Numbered from the stretch's first letter, positions 34,973-43,713 are shown. The stretch is DNA of 64,000 bases from Clavibacter sp. VKM Ac-2872 (GCF_015351105.1 NZ_JADKRR010000003.1:159168-223167); one strand, 5' to 3'. The notes: generated by a model from the letters alone, not told the origin. Numbers and translations: made by a program.

Positions 34973-35998
34973 CTACCAGAGGATCTCGGTCATGGCCGTG
35001 TTGAGGCCGGAGCCCACGCCCATGCAGAGCACGCGATCCCCGCGGCTGAGGCTGTCCGCCTGCTCGGCGAGCGTGATGGGGATGCTCGCGGGACCGACGT
35101 TGCCGTAGCGCGGGTACGTGAGCGGCACGCGCGACTTGTCGAGCTTCGCGGCCTTGACGATCGCGTTCGTGTGCACGTCCGACACCTGGTGGAGGATGTA
35201 GCGGTCCATGTCGGACCAGTCCCAGTCGTCCTGCGCGGCTTCCTTCCACGCGTCGACGACGAGCTCCATCCCGCCGCGGAGCAGCTCCTTCGTGTCGGTG
35301 AACATGCCGTCCACGTCGCCGATGCAGAGCTCGTGGTGCTGGGTGGCGGCGCGCGTGACGCCGCCGAGGATCCGGTGCCCCTCGGGGTGGTCGCTCGTGC
35401 GGCCGAGCACCGCCGCCGCGGCGCCCGCGCCGAGCGTGAGGCTCGGGAACTCGCTGAGGAAGTCGGCGCGCGTGGTCTCCGGGCGGAGCAGGCGCGCGAC
35501 CGTGTTGTGGCGGATCTCGCCGGCGTCCTCGCCGTCGACGATCATCGCGTAGTCGATCTGGCCCGAGTCGATGAGGTGGCCCGCGAGCGTCATGGCGTTG
35601 ACGAAGCCGAGGCACGCGTTGGCGATGTCGAAGTTGAGGGCGGAGGACGGCAGCCCGAGGCCGTTGTGGATGCTGACGGCGACGCTCGGCTCGAGGTGCG
35701 CACGGGTCACGGACGTGTTGATGAGCAGCCCGATCTGCGACGGCTGGACGCCGGCCTGCGCGAGCGCCATGCGCCCGGCCTCGGTGGCGGCCGCGTCGAA
35801 GGACATCGACGTGTCCCAGTTGCGGCGCTCGAGGACGCCGGCGACGCGCTGCAGGAGTCCGGTGGGGAGACGGAGCCGGGAGAGCACGGGCTTGAGGCGG
35901 TCGTCGATCTCGACCGACGTGACGGTGTGGGGGGCGAGGACGCTGGCGAGCCCCAGCAGGGAGGTGTTCCGATGCCGGAAAGTGGCGTTACCGTTCAA
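34973..35998 (-). CDS. oleA: OleA, thiolase-superfamily enzyme condensing two acyl-CoAs
   Basis: A 341-residue KASIII/HMG-CoA-synthase-like enzyme catalysing head-to-head Claisen condensation of two fatty acyl-CoAs. The catalytic Cys lies in IANACLGFVNAM near residue 128, His in YILHQVSDVHTNA near 269, and Asn in RYGNVGPASIP near 300. Start choice: an ATG at 36004 directly abuts GAGG, whereas the TTG at 35998 has that GAGG six bases upstream and gives MNGNATFRHRN, so I prefer the TTG. A FabH-type role is less likely because of the oleBC and oleD context. Confidence 0.88.
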   Translation of the reverse strand: MNGNATFRHRNTSLLGLASVLAPHTVTSVEIDDRLKPVLSRLRLPTGLLQRVAGVLERRNWDTSMSFDAAATEAGRMALAQAGVQPSQIGLLINTSVTRAHLEPSVAVSIHNGLGLPSSALNFDIANACLGFVNAMTLAGHLIDSGQIDYAMIVDGEDAGEIRHNTVARLLRPETTRADFLSEFPSLTLGAGAAAAVLGRTSDHPEGHRILGGVTRAATQHHELCIGDVDGMFTDTKELLRGGMELVVDAWKEAAQDDWDWSDMDRYILHQVSDVHTNAIVKAAKLDKSRVPLTYPRYGNVGPASIPITLAEQADSLSRGDRVLCMGVGSGLNTAMTEILW

Positions 35999-36055
35999 CA
36001 GCATCCTCAGTTCGTGGGGCGGTCCGCCGGGCGGACGACTAGCAGAGCCTACGCG

Positions 36056-36061
36056 CAGCCG
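36056..36061 (-). promoter_or_regulatory. -10 element TAGGCT, promoter candidate of the ole operon
   Basis: TAGGCT on the minus strand in the 107-base gap after ispG; the leader of about 50 bases holds a short GTCCGCC/GGCGGAC hairpin at 36022-36036 and then the GAGG site. Confidence 0.45.
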
Positions 36062-36111
36062 GCGCGCGCGGACGCACGGCCGCCTGCGCGGGCGGGTGGG
36101 GAGGGGTGGGG

Positions 36112-37257
36112 CTAGACGAGGATCTCGGGGCTGCCGATGGATCCCGCGGGCATCTCCGCGGCGAGGCGGTTGGCCTCCTCGATGAGGGTCTGGACGATCT
36201 CGGCCTCGGGGACGGTCTTGATGACCTCGCCCTTGACGAAGATCTGCCCGCGGCCGTTGCCGGACGCCACGCCGAGCTCGGCCTCGCGGGCCTCGCCGGG
36301 CCCGTTCACGACGCAGCCCATGACGGCGACGCGCAGCGGCACGTTGACGTGCTTGAGGCCCTCGGTGACCTGCTCGGCGAGCGAGTAGACGTCGACCTGG
36401 GCACGGCCGCAGCTCGGGCAGGAGACGATCTCGAGCTTGCGCTCGCGGAGGTTGAGCGACTGCAGGATCTGCAGGCCCACCTTCACCTCCTCGGCCGGCG
36501 GCGCGGAGAGGGAGACGCGGATGGTGTCGCCGATGCCCTCGGAGAGCAGGATCCCGAACGCCGTGGCGCTCTTGATGGTGCCCTGGAACGCGGGGCCGGC
36601 CTCGGTGACGCCGAGGTGGAGCGGCCAGTCGCCGCGCTCGGCGAGCAGGCGGTAGGCCTTCACCATGATGACGGGGTCGTTGTGCTTGACCGAGATCTTG
36701 AAGTCGTGGAAGTCGTGCTCCTCGAAGAGGCTGGCCTCCCACACGGCGGACTCGACGAGCGCCTCGGGCGTGGCCTTGCCGTACTTCTGCAGGAGGCTCG
36801 GGTGCAGGGATCCGGCGTTGACGCCGATGCGGATCGAGGTGCCCGCGGCCTTGGCGGCCTTCGCGATGGCGCCGACCTGGTCGTCGAACTTGCGGATGTT
36901 GCCGGGGTTCACGCGCACCGCGCCGACGCCGGCGTCGATGGCCGTGAAGACGTAGCGGGGCTGGAAGTGGATGTCCGCGATGATCGGGATCTGGCTCTTC
37001 TTCGCCAGGATGTGCAGCACGTCCGCGTCGTCCTGGTGCGGCACCGCGACGCGCACGATGTCGCAGCCGGTGGCCGTGAGCTCGGCGATCTGCTGGAGCG
37101 TCGCGTTGATGTTGGTGGTCTGCGTGGTCGTCATCGACTGGACGCTGACCTGGGCGTTCCCGCCCACCTTCACCTTGCCGACGCTGATCTGACGGGTCTT
37201 GCGGCGGGGCGCGAGGACCTCAGGGACCTTCGGCATTCCGAGATTGACTGCTGGCAC
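36112..37257 (-). CDS. ispG: 4-hydroxy-3-methylbut-2-enyl diphosphate synthase
   Basis: A 381-residue iron-sulfur enzyme of the MEP isoprenoid pathway. The TIM-barrel half starts [17 protein letters not shown]; the cluster-binding half shows [11 protein letters not shown] and [15 protein letters not shown], which supply the three conserved cysteines. Full length. The GTG at 37257 is supported by a TAGGCT hexamer six bases upstream; an internal ATG seven codons later is the alternative. It follows the M50 protease gene, an arrangement common in actinobacteria and proteobacteria. Confidence 0.95.
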   Translation of the reverse strand: MPAVNLGMPKVPEVLAPRRKTRQISVGKVKVGGNAQVSVQSMTTTQTTNINATLQQIAELTATGCDIVRVAVPHQDDADVLHILAKKSQIPIIADIHFQPRYVFTAIDAGVGAVRVNPGNIRKFDDQVGAIAKAAKAAGTSIRIGVNAGSLHPSLLQKYGKATPEALVESAVWEASLFEEHDFHDFKISVKHNDPVIMVKAYRLLAERGDWPLHLGVTEAGPAFQGTIKSATAFGILLSEGIGDTIRVSLSAPPAEEVKVGLQILQSLNLRERKLEIVSCPSCGRAQVDVYSLAEQVTEGLKHVNVPLRVAVMGCVVNGPGEAREAELGVASGNGRGQIFVKGEVIKTVPEAEIVQTLIEEANRLAAEMPAGSIGSPEILV

Positions 37258-37263
37258 GGGAAG

Positions 37264-37269
37264 AGCCTA
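37264..37269 (-). promoter_or_regulatory. -10 element TAGGCT, leaderless promoter of ispG
   Basis: TAGGCT on the minus strand, six bases, then the GTG at 37257. ispG can therefore be transcribed separately from the protease gene. Confidence 0.6.
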
Positions 37270-37320
37270 CGTCCGATTCCTGCGCGCCCGGTGCGTCGGG
37301 GGCGCGGACGGCGTCGGACG

Positions 37321-37371
37321 CGGGGCGGGGTCAGGCGCGGGGCGGGGTCAGGCGCTGGGCGACGTCAGGTG
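37321..37371. repeat. 17-bp tandem repeat at the 3' end of the M50 protease gene
   Basis: Two identical 17-base units (37321-37337 and 37338-37354) and a third with four mismatches that overlaps the protease stop codon at 37365-37367. It looks like a local duplication of the gene's end. Confidence 0.75.
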
Positions 37372-38786
37372 AGCCGGACGGGGTTCACCAGGTCGGCGAA
37401 GATCAGCAGGGCGCTCATGGCGCCGAAGACGATGACGACCACGAACGTCAGCGGCATGAGCTTCGCGACGTCGACCGGGCCCGGGTCGCGCCGGCCGCGG
37501 ATCTTCGCGAAGAAGCGGCGGACGCCCTCCACGATCGCGCCGAGCACGTGCCCGCCGTCGAGCGGCAGGAGCGGCAGCAGGTTGATCATGCCGAGCGCCA
37601 CGTTGAGCGAGGCGACCAGGCCGATCATGGCCGAGGCGCGCGACGCGACGGGCGTCTCGTCGAGGCTCGCGATCTCGCCGGCGACGCGGCCGACGCCGAC
37701 GACGCTCATCGGGCCGTTCGGGTCGCGCTCGCCGCCGCCGAACGCGGCACGACCGACGTCCACCAGGCGCTGCGGGAGGTTCAGGATGAGGTTCCCGACC
37801 GCGGCCATGTTCTCGCCCGTGGTGGTGAAGGCCGCGGAGAGAGGCTGCTGCTGCACGGCCTGCGTGGGGCTGAAGCCGATGAGGCCGACCTCGCGCGTGA
37901 CCGGGTTCCCCTGCTCGTCGACCTCGGGGGCGCCGCGCTGGCCGATGACGGCCTGCTCCGTGAGCACGGGCGTGATGGCCAGCGTCTGGCGGGCGCCACC
38001 GCGCTCCACGACGACGTCGAGCTCCTTGCCCGCGGACACCTGGACCGTGCTCGTCACCTGGTCCCACGCGGTGACCGGCGTGCCGTCGATGCTGACGATC
38101 GTGTCGCCGGGCTGGAGGCCGGCCGCCGCGCCCGGGGCCTCGGGGGCGCCGGCGGGGCAGGTGGCGGCGTCGGCGGAGGCGGTGGATCCGGCGGGCACGA
38201 TGCACGCGTTCACCTGGCCGACCGTGGTGGTGGGCGTCGTGACGCCGAAGCCGCAGAGCACGATCGCGAACAGCACGATCGCGAGGAGGAAGTTCATCGC
38301 CGGGCCGCCGAGCATGATGACCATGCGCTTCGGGACGGGCAGCTTGTAGAACGCGCGGTCCTCCTCGTCGCCGACGCTCTCGGCGCTGGCCTGACGCGCG
38401 TCCTGCACGAGGAGGTCGAAGAAGCCGCGGCCGGCGCGGTCGTCGCCGTCGGGGGCGGCCGGGGATGCGGCGTCGGCGCCGCGGCGGCTGTCGGGCCCGA
38501 CGAGCTGCGCGATCCCCGTGCTGCTCGTGCCGGCGCGCGAGCTCTGCGGCGGGAACATGCCGATCATGGAGATGTAGCCGCCGAGCGGGATGGCCTTCAC
38601 GCCGTACTCGGTCTCGCCCCTGCGGCGGCTGAAGATCGTCGGCCCGAAGCCGATCATGTACTGCGTGACGCGCACGCCGAAGAGCTTCGCGGGCACCAGG
38701 TGCCCGACCTCGTGGAGGCCGATGGACACGGCGACGCCGACCACGATGATGAGCACCCCGAGGATGTAGAGGAAGACGCCGTCCAT
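37365..38786 (-). CDS. M50 site-2 intramembrane zinc protease (RseP/Rip1 family)
   Basis: A 473-residue membrane protease that cuts anti-sigma factors or similar single-span proteins within the membrane. HEVGHLVPAK near residue 26 supplies zinc ligands; the third ligand region NLLPLLPLDGGHV is near 400. One PDZ domain spans about 200-290 (LQPGDTIVSIDGTPV). An insert around 85-145 is charged. The ATG at 38786 lies eight bases after a TAGCCT hexamer. In Mycobacterium the homologous rip1 lies between dxr and ispG. Confidence 0.93.
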   Translation of the reverse strand: MDGVFLYILGVLIIVVGVAVSIGLHEVGHLVPAKLFGVRVTQYMIGFGPTIFSRRRGETEYGVKAIPLGGYISMIGMFPPQSSRAGTSSTGIAQLVGPDSRRGADAASPAAPDGDDRAGRGFFDLLVQDARQASAESVGDEEDRAFYKLPVPKRMVIMLGGPAMNFLLAIVLFAIVLCGFGVTTPTTTVGQVNACIVPAGSTASADAATCPAGAPEAPGAAAGLQPGDTIVSIDGTPVTAWDQVTSTVQVSAGKELDVVVERGGARQTLAITPVLTEQAVIGQRGAPEVDEQGNPVTREVGLIGFSPTQAVQQQPLSAAFTTTGENMAAVGNLILNLPQRLVDVGRAAFGGGERDPNGPMSVVGVGRVAGEIASLDETPVASRASAMIGLVASLNVALGMINLLPLLPLDGGHVLGAIVEGVRRFFAKIRGRRDPGPVDVAKLMPLTFVVVIVFGAMSALLIFADLVNPVRLT

Positions 38787-38794
38787 GGTGGGAG

Positions 38795-38800
38795 AGGCTA
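38795..38800 (-). promoter_or_regulatory. -10 element TAGCCT for the M50 protease
   Basis: TAGCCT on the minus strand, eight bases, then the ATG at 38786; nearly leaderless. Confidence 0.45.
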
Positions 38801-38901
38801 CCTCCCGGACCCTGGGCGGACGCCGCCGTGGCGCGGATCCGCAGGCAGCCAGTCGCCGAGGACGGCCCGCGTCGGGCGGGCCGCGCTCAGGAGCCCCGGG
38901 C

Positions 38902-38907
38902 TAGTCT
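38902..38907 (+). promoter_or_regulatory. -10 element TAGTCT for the serine/threonine kinase
   Basis: TAGTCT, eight bases, then the GTG at 38916. It supports a start six codons before the ATG at 38934. Confidence 0.45.
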
Positions 38908-38915
38908 GGGAGCCC

Positions 38916-40193
38916 GTGACGAGAGGTGCGCCCATGCCCGGAGAACGGCCCGACCCGCTCGCCGGCACCCTGCTGGCCGGCCGCTACCGCATCAGCGGTC
39001 TGCTCGGACGCGGCGGCATGGCCACCGTGTACCGCGCATCCGACGAGACGCTCGGCCGCGAGGTCGCCGTCAAGGTCTTCGCGACCGACTCCGCCGACCC
39101 CGCCGAGGTCGAGCGCCAGGAGGGCGAGGTGCGCATGCTCGCGGGCCTCAGCCACCCCGGCCTCGTGACCCTCTTCGACGTGGGCGACGATGTGGTCCGC
39201 GACCGCGTGCTCGCCTTCATCGTCATGGAGATCGTCGACGGCACCACGCTCGCCGACCGCATGAAGGAGGGGCCGCTGCCCGGCCCCGAGGTCGCGCGCA
39301 TCGGCGGGATCCTGAGCGACGCGCTCGGCTACATCCACCGCCGCGGCGTCGTGCACCGCGACGTGAAGCCCGCGAACGTGCTGCTCGCGCGCCCCGAGGA
39401 GGACGACGAGCCGGCCGCCGCCAAGCTCACCGACTTCGGCATCGCCCGCCTCGTGGACGGCACGCGCCTCACGTCGACCGGATCCATCGTCGGCACCGTG
39501 AGCTACCTCAGCCCCGAGCAGGCGCTCGGCGAGGACGTGGGCGCCCCGACCGACGTGTACGCGCTCGGCCTCGTGCTCCTCGAGTGCCTCACCGGCCGCC
39601 GCACGTTCCCGGGCACGGCCGCCGAGTCGACGATGGCGCGCGTGGTGCGCGACCCGGAGATCCCCGCGCGCCTCGGCGCCTCGTGGGTGGACCTCCTCGG
39701 ACGCATGACCCGACGGGATCCGGCGACGCGGCCCACCGCGCGCGAGGTCGCCGCGGAGCTGCGGACCGGGCGAGCGCCCGGGTCCGCGGTGGACGCGCCG
39801 ACGGCCACGTCCACGCGGGTGATGCCGGCGGCCGCGGCCGCGGCCGCCCACACCGGAGCGGGGGCTGCCGCCGACCTCGCGCCGTCCGCGGATCGGGACG
39901 CCCGGACCGAGCGGTTCGCCGCGGCGATGGCCGCGCCCGTCGCGCGCGGCGACGACCCGACGGCGATCACGTCCCCGGCGGGTCGCTCCGGCGCGGATCG
40001 CGTCCCGGCGAAGCGCCGCGGCGGCCGGGCCATCAGCATCGCCGTCGTGTCCGTGCTGATCGCGGCGGCGGCGGTCGTGGGCGTCGTCACCGTCCAGTCG
40101 CTGCAGACCCACGACACCGCCTACCCGTCGGTCCCCGGTCCCCTCGGCGCCAGCCTCGAGGAGCTGCAGAAGAGCGTGGAGGACGCCCCGTGA
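38916..40193 (+). CDS. membrane serine/threonine protein kinase (PknB-like)
   Basis: A 425-residue Hanks-type kinase. The N-terminal catalytic domain (about residues 20-285) has LLGRGGMATVYRASD (glycine loop), AVKVF (Lys), VVHRDVKPANVLLA (catalytic loop) and LTDFGIARLVDG (DFG). A linker rich in Ala/Thr leads to a single transmembrane helix near 370-392 and a short outer tail; there are no PASTA domains. Start: GTG at 38916 by promoter spacing, or ATG at 38934. It overlaps the lipoprotein gene by four bases. Confidence 0.9.
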   Translation: MTRGAPMPGERPDPLAGTLLAGRYRISGLLGRGGMATVYRASDETLGREVAVKVFATDSADPAEVERQEGEVRMLAGLSHPGLVTLFDVGDDVVRDRVLAFIVMEIVDGTTLADRMKEGPLPGPEVARIGGILSDALGYIHRRGVVHRDVKPANVLLARPEEDDEPAAAKLTDFGIARLVDGTRLTSTGSIVGTVSYLSPEQALGEDVGAPTDVYALGLVLLECLTGRRTFPGTAAESTMARVVRDPEIPARLGASWVDLLGRMTRRDPATRPTAREVAAELRTGRAPGSAVDAPTATSTRVMPAAAAAAAHTGAGAAADLAPSADRDARTERFAAAMAAPVARGDDPTAITSPAGRSGADRVPAKRRGGRAISIAVVSVLIAAAAVVGVVTVQSLQTHDTAYPSVPGPLGASLEELQKSVEDAP

Positions 40194-40792
40194 TCCGCAC
40201 ATCGACCCGCCCGACGCCCGGCTCCGGACGGCGCGCGCTCCGCGGGCGTGCCGTCCTCGGCCTCGCGACCATGACCACCGCCGTGCTCCTCCTCGCCGGC
40301 TGCGCGGGATCGTCGACGCCGGAGGACCGCGCGCTCGACGACCTGCAGCAGCGCACGCAGTCCGTCACGCAGTCGTCCGCCGACGGCGACTACGCCAAGG
40401 CGCTCGCGCAGCTCGAGGAGCTGCGGGCGGCCGTCGAGGCCGACCTCGCCGACGGATCCATCGACCAGGCGCGGCACGACGAGGTCATCGCGCGCATCGA
40501 CGCGGTGCGGGCGCAGCTCGAGGCGGCCCGCGACGCGGCGGCGACCACCCCCACGCCGTCGACGTCGCCGAGCCCGTCGCCGTCGCCGTCCCCCTCGCGG
40601 ACGCCCTCGCCGTCGCCCACGCCGAGCCCGACGCGGACGACGACGCCGGCCCCCACGCCCAGCGCGAGCCCGACGCCGGGCGACGACGGACCCGGCGCCC
40701 CGGGCGGCGGGGACGCCGGGCCGGGCGCCCCCGGGAACGGCAACGGCAACGGCAACGGCAACGGCGGGCCCGGCAAGCCGGGGAACGGCTGA
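40190..40792 (+). CDS. putative lipoprotein with Pro/Ser and Gly/Asn repeats
   Basis: A 200-residue exported protein. A basic N-terminus and hydrophobic stretch end in the lipobox LLLAGC (Cys near 39). A short helical, Glu/Ala-rich region (about 50-115) follows, then a Thr/Pro/Ser repeat (about 120-160) that may span the wall, and a C-terminal Gly/Asn repeat. The GTG start overlaps the kinase stop, so the two are made together; it may sense or signal at the envelope with the kinase (inference). No known family. Confidence 0.82.
   Translation: MIRTSTRPTPGSGRRALRGRAVLGLATMTTAVLLLAGCAGSSTPEDRALDDLQQRTQSVTQSSADGDYAKALAQLEELRAAVEADLADGSIDQARHDEVIARIDAVRAQLEAARDAAATTPTPSTSPSPSPSPSPSRTPSPSPTPSPTRTTTPAPTPSASPTPGDDGPGAPGGGDAGPGAPGNGNGNGNGNGGPGKPGNG
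40736..40765 (+). repeat. five tandem AACGGC hexamers
   Basis: Exact 6-base repeat coding Asn-Gly five times at the lipoprotein C-terminus; in frame, so length changes would be tolerated. Confidence 0.9.
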
Positions 40793-40912
40793 GCCGGGGA
40801 ACGCGCGCCCCGGGCTGAGCGCGCCAGCCCGTCCGGGATCGCGGGTCGGATCCGGGCGATCCGGGCGATCCGCGGCGTCAGCGTGCGGCGTCGGATCCCC
40901 GGGAGGGTCGGG

Positions 40913-41995
40913 TCAGACCCCGAGCACGCGGTCGGCCTCGGCGCGCGCCCAGCGCTCCGCCTCGGCCAGCGACGCGCGCGTGAGCCGGCCGGACGCCGGG
41001 GCGTGGGCGTCGACGACGCGGCGGATGGTGTCGACGATGTCGAGGAACCCCGCCCGTCCCGCGTGGAACGCCTGCACGGCCTGCTCGTTCGCCGCGTTGT
41101 AGACGGCCGGGTACGTGGATCCGGCGGCCCCCACCTGCTTGGCGAGCAGCACGGCGGGGAACGCGTCGTCGTCGAGCGGCTCGAAGGTCCACGTCGCGGC
41201 GCGGGTCCAGTCGATGGGCACGCCGACGTCGTGCATCCGGTGCGGCCAGTTCAGCCCGAGGGCGATGGGGAGGCGCATGTCCGGCGGGGACGCCTGCGCG
41301 AGCGTCGACCCGTCGATGAACTCGACCATGGAGTGGATCATCGACTGCGGGTGCACGACCACGTCGATCCGCTCGTACGGCACGTCGAACAGCAGGTGCG
41401 CCTCGATGACCTCGAGGCCCTTGTTGACGAGCGTCGACGAGTTCGTCGTGATGACGAGGCCCATGTCCCAGGTGGGGTGCGCGAGCGCCTCGCGCGGGGT
41501 GACGTGGGCGAGCTCGGCGCGCGAGCGGCCGCGGAACGGGCCGCCCGACGCGGTGACGACGAGGCGCCTGACCTCCTCGGCCGTCCCGCCGCGGAGCGCC
41601 TGCGCGATGGCCGAGTGCTCCGAGTCGACGGGGACGAGCTGGCCGGGCGCCGCGAGACCGCGCACCAGCTCGCCGCCGACGATGAGCGACTCCTTGTTGG
41701 CGAGGGCGAGGGTGCGGCCCTCCTCCAACGCGGCGAGCGTGGGGCCGAGCCCCACGGATCCGGTGATGCCGTTGAGCACCACGTCGGCATCGACCGAGCG
41801 GATGAGCTGCTCGGCCTCGTCCGCCCCGAGGGCCGTGTGCTCGACGCCCGCGACGCGCGCCTGCTCGGCGAGCGCCTCGCGCTTGCTGCCGGCGCCCAGC
41901 CCCACCACCTCGAACAGCTCCGGGTGGCGCGCGACGACCTCGAGGGCCTGCACGCCGATGGAGCCCGTGGATCCGAGGATGATGACGCGGCGCAC
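40913..41995 (-). CDS. dxr: 1-deoxy-D-xylulose 5-phosphate reductoisomerase
   Basis: A 360-residue NADPH enzyme forming MEP in isoprenoid synthesis. IILGSTGSIGVQALEVV is at residue 5, LANKESLIVGGELV near 103, PVDSEHSAIAQAL near 125, and substrate-binding SASGG-like TASGGPFRGRS near 157. C-terminal helical domain complete. The GTG at 41995 has an AGGA site that overlaps the stop codon of the upstream FKBP gene. In related genomes dxr is followed by the M50 protease and ispG; here two plus-strand genes lie between. Confidence 0.94.
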   Translation of the reverse strand: MRRVIILGSTGSIGVQALEVVARHPELFEVVGLGAGSKREALAEQARVAGVEHTALGADEAEQLIRSVDADVVLNGITGSVGLGPTLAALEEGRTLALANKESLIVGGELVRGLAAPGQLVPVDSEHSAIAQALRGGTAEEVRRLVVTASGGPFRGRSRAELAHVTPREALAHPTWDMGLVITTNSSTLVNKGLEVIEAHLLFDVPYERIDVVVHPQSMIHSMVEFIDGSTLAQASPPDMRLPIALGLNWPHRMHDVGVPIDWTRAATWTFEPLDDDAFPAVLLAKQVGAAGSTYPAVYNAANEQAVQAFHAGRAGFLDIVDTIRRVVDAHAPASGRLTRASLAEAERWARAEADRVLGV

Positions 41996-42003
41996 GGCTC
42001 GTC

Positions 42004-43011
42004 CTACTGGGCCGGAGCGGACTGGGTGCCGAGGATGTCGACGACGAACACGATGGTGTCGGTGCCGCCGATGTCCGCGCCGGAGCCCTTGTCGCCGTAG
42101 CCGTCGGCGGGCGGGATGATCGCGATGACCTGCGAGCCGACCTTCTGGCCGACGAGCGCCTTCGTGAAGCCGGGGATGACGCCGCTCGTCTGGAACGAGA
42201 CGGGCTTGGCGCCCTTGTCCCAGCTCGAGTCGAAGACCTTCTTGGTGTTCCAGTTGATGCCCGTGTACTGCACCGTGACGTTCGCGCCGTCGGTGACCTC
42301 GGCGCCGTCGCCGACCTTGAGGTTCGCGATCTTCGTCTCCGTCGGCGGTGCCGCGTCCGGGATGGTGATGGTGGGCGCCCCGTTGTCCGCGAGGGTGACC
42401 GTGGGGAAGCCCTCCGGCGCGGGCTGGTCCGCGCCGTCGGCGCGCGTGGGGACCTGGCTGAGCACGTCGACCACGATGACGATGGGGTCGTCGGCGCCGA
42501 GGCCGAGCGTCGACGCCTGCTCGGCGGCGAATCCGTCGGCGGCAGGGACCACCGCGACGATGCGCGATCCGACCGTGGTGCACTCGACCGCGCGGACGAC
42601 GCCGGGGACGAGCGCGCTGTCGTCGAGCGTGGCCGGGAGCGGGGAGTCCGCGTTGTAGGCGAGCTGCGCGATGGCCTCGCCGGTCGTGCCGTTGTAGGCG
42701 GCGAGCGCGATGTTCGCGGTGGCGCCCGCGCCGACCTCCGCGCCGTCGCCCTGCGTGACGACGGTGCGCTCGGTCGTGTCGACCGTGAGCGGGGCGTCGA
42801 CCGTGACCTCGGGGGCCTTGCCGAAGTCCCCGGAGACCTTGACCGACTTCGACGCGTCGCCCGAGGGCGTGTCGATGCAGGAGGCCCCCGCGGTGCGCGC
42901 GCCGGCCGTCGGGCTCGCGGACGGATCCGCGTTCGGCGTGCCGCTGCTGGAGCAGGCGGACAGCGCGAGGATGGCGGCCGCGGCCAGGGTGAGGGGGATG
43001 CGTCGCTTCAC
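42004..43011 (-). CDS. FKBP-type peptidyl-prolyl isomerase lipoprotein with two FKBP-like domains
   Basis: A 335-residue exported protein. The signal ends in a lipobox (LALSACSSS, Cys near 20). The C-terminal FKBP domain (about 215-325) is complete: VTVQYTGINWNTKKVFDSSW, VIPGFTKALVGQKVGSQV and PPADGYGDKG. The middle region (about 60-195) has the same layout (VTVDAPLTV, LVPGVVRAVECTTVGSRIVA, PAADGFA) but has lost most aromatic pocket residues, so it is probably a degenerate second domain. It likely folds exported proteins. It is eight bases from dxr. Confidence 0.9.
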   Translation of the reverse strand: MKRRIPLTLAAAAILALSACSSSGTPNADPSASPTAGARTAGASCIDTPSGDASKSVKVSGDFGKAPEVTVDAPLTVDTTERTVVTQGDGAEVGAGATANIALAAYNGTTGEAIAQLAYNADSPLPATLDDSALVPGVVRAVECTTVGSRIVAVVPAADGFAAEQASTLGLGADDPIVIVVDVLSQVPTRADGADQPAPEGFPTVTLADNGAPTITIPDAAPPTETKIANLKVGDGAEVTDGANVTVQYTGINWNTKKVFDSSWDKGAKPVSFQTSGVIPGFTKALVGQKVGSQVIAIIPPADGYGDKGSGADIGGTDTIVFVVDILGTQSAPAQ

Positions 43012-43156
43012 GTGAGTCGCTTTCGTCGGCGCGCCGGACGCACCAGGTTTGTGGGAGGGACTCGCACAGTCTGCCCGACCCGGCCGGGGTCCGCCTGACA
43101 AGCGCGGACGCGACGGCACGCATCCGCTCGCCGGGCGCGCGACGCGGCGCGTCGGA

Positions 43157-43642
43157 TCAGGCGCCCGCGTCGGCCGCGAGCACCGTGCGCGGCTCGTGGC
43201 GCACGGGGAAGTTGACGCTGGACGCGATGAAGCAGCGCTCGGATGCGCCCGCGTGCAGCGAGGTCGCGAGCTCGACGTGCGCGGGATCCCGCACGGTGAC
43301 GACGGGCCGCAGGGTGACCTCGACGAAGTGCCCGCCGCCGTCGTCCGTCTGCCGCATGGTGCCGGTGGGCTCGTCGCGGTAGTCGACGACGACCACGCCC
43401 GCCATGGCGGCCGCGTGCAGGTAGCTGAGCAGGTGGCACTGGGCGAGCGCGGAGATGAGGGTCTCCTCGGGGTTCCAGCGGTCGACGTCCCCGCGGAACG
43501 GGCGGTCGGCCGATCCGAGCAGTTCGGGCTTCCCCGCGGCGCGCACGACGTGGTCGCGACCGTAGGAGCGGTAGTCCGACGTGCCGGATCCACGGTCGCC
43601 GGTCCACTCGAGGGACAGGGCGTACCGGTGCTCGATCTGCAT
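43157..43642 (-). CDS. OsmC family peroxiredoxin-like protein
   Basis: A 161-residue OsmC-fold protein likely reducing organic hydroperoxides. The two active Cys are in LAQCHLLSYLH near residue 70 and SERCFIASSVNFPV near 136. The pattern WNPEETLISALAQCH is typical of the YhfA/OsmC branch. The ATG at 43642 lies six bases after TAGCGT (leaderless). Confidence 0.9.
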   Translation of the reverse strand: MQIEHRYALSLEWTGDRGSGTSDYRSYGRDHVVRAAGKPELLGSADRPFRGDVDRWNPEETLISALAQCHLLSYLHAAAMAGVVVVDYRDEPTGTMRQTDDGGGHFVEVTLRPVVTVRDPAHVELATSLHAGASERCFIASSVNFPVRHEPRTVLAADAGA

Positions 43643-43648
43643 GGGCCC

Positions 43649-43654
43649 ACGCTA
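43649..43654 (-). promoter_or_regulatory. -10 element TAGCGT, leaderless promoter of the OsmC gene
   Basis: TAGCGT on the minus strand, GGGCCC, then the ATG at 43642. Confidence 0.6.
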
Positions 43655-43698
43655 GCGAACGGGGCCTCGGGCCCTCCCGATCCCGCTGCCCGCGCGGG

Positions 43699-43704
43699 TA
43701 GGCT
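43699..43704 (+). promoter_or_regulatory. -10 element TAGGCT for gabT
   Basis: TAGGCT, nine bases, then the ATG at 43714; the transcript would have at most a few untranslated bases. It is divergent from the OsmC promoter. Confidence 0.5.
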
Positions 43705-43713
43705 CGCCGGATC

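Noticed and set aside
40793-40912. Promoter or RNA gene in the gap between the lipoprotein and dxr
   Set aside because: The gap lies between convergent 3' ends. It holds three GATCCGGGC-like direct repeats but no strong hairpin, promoter or open frame.
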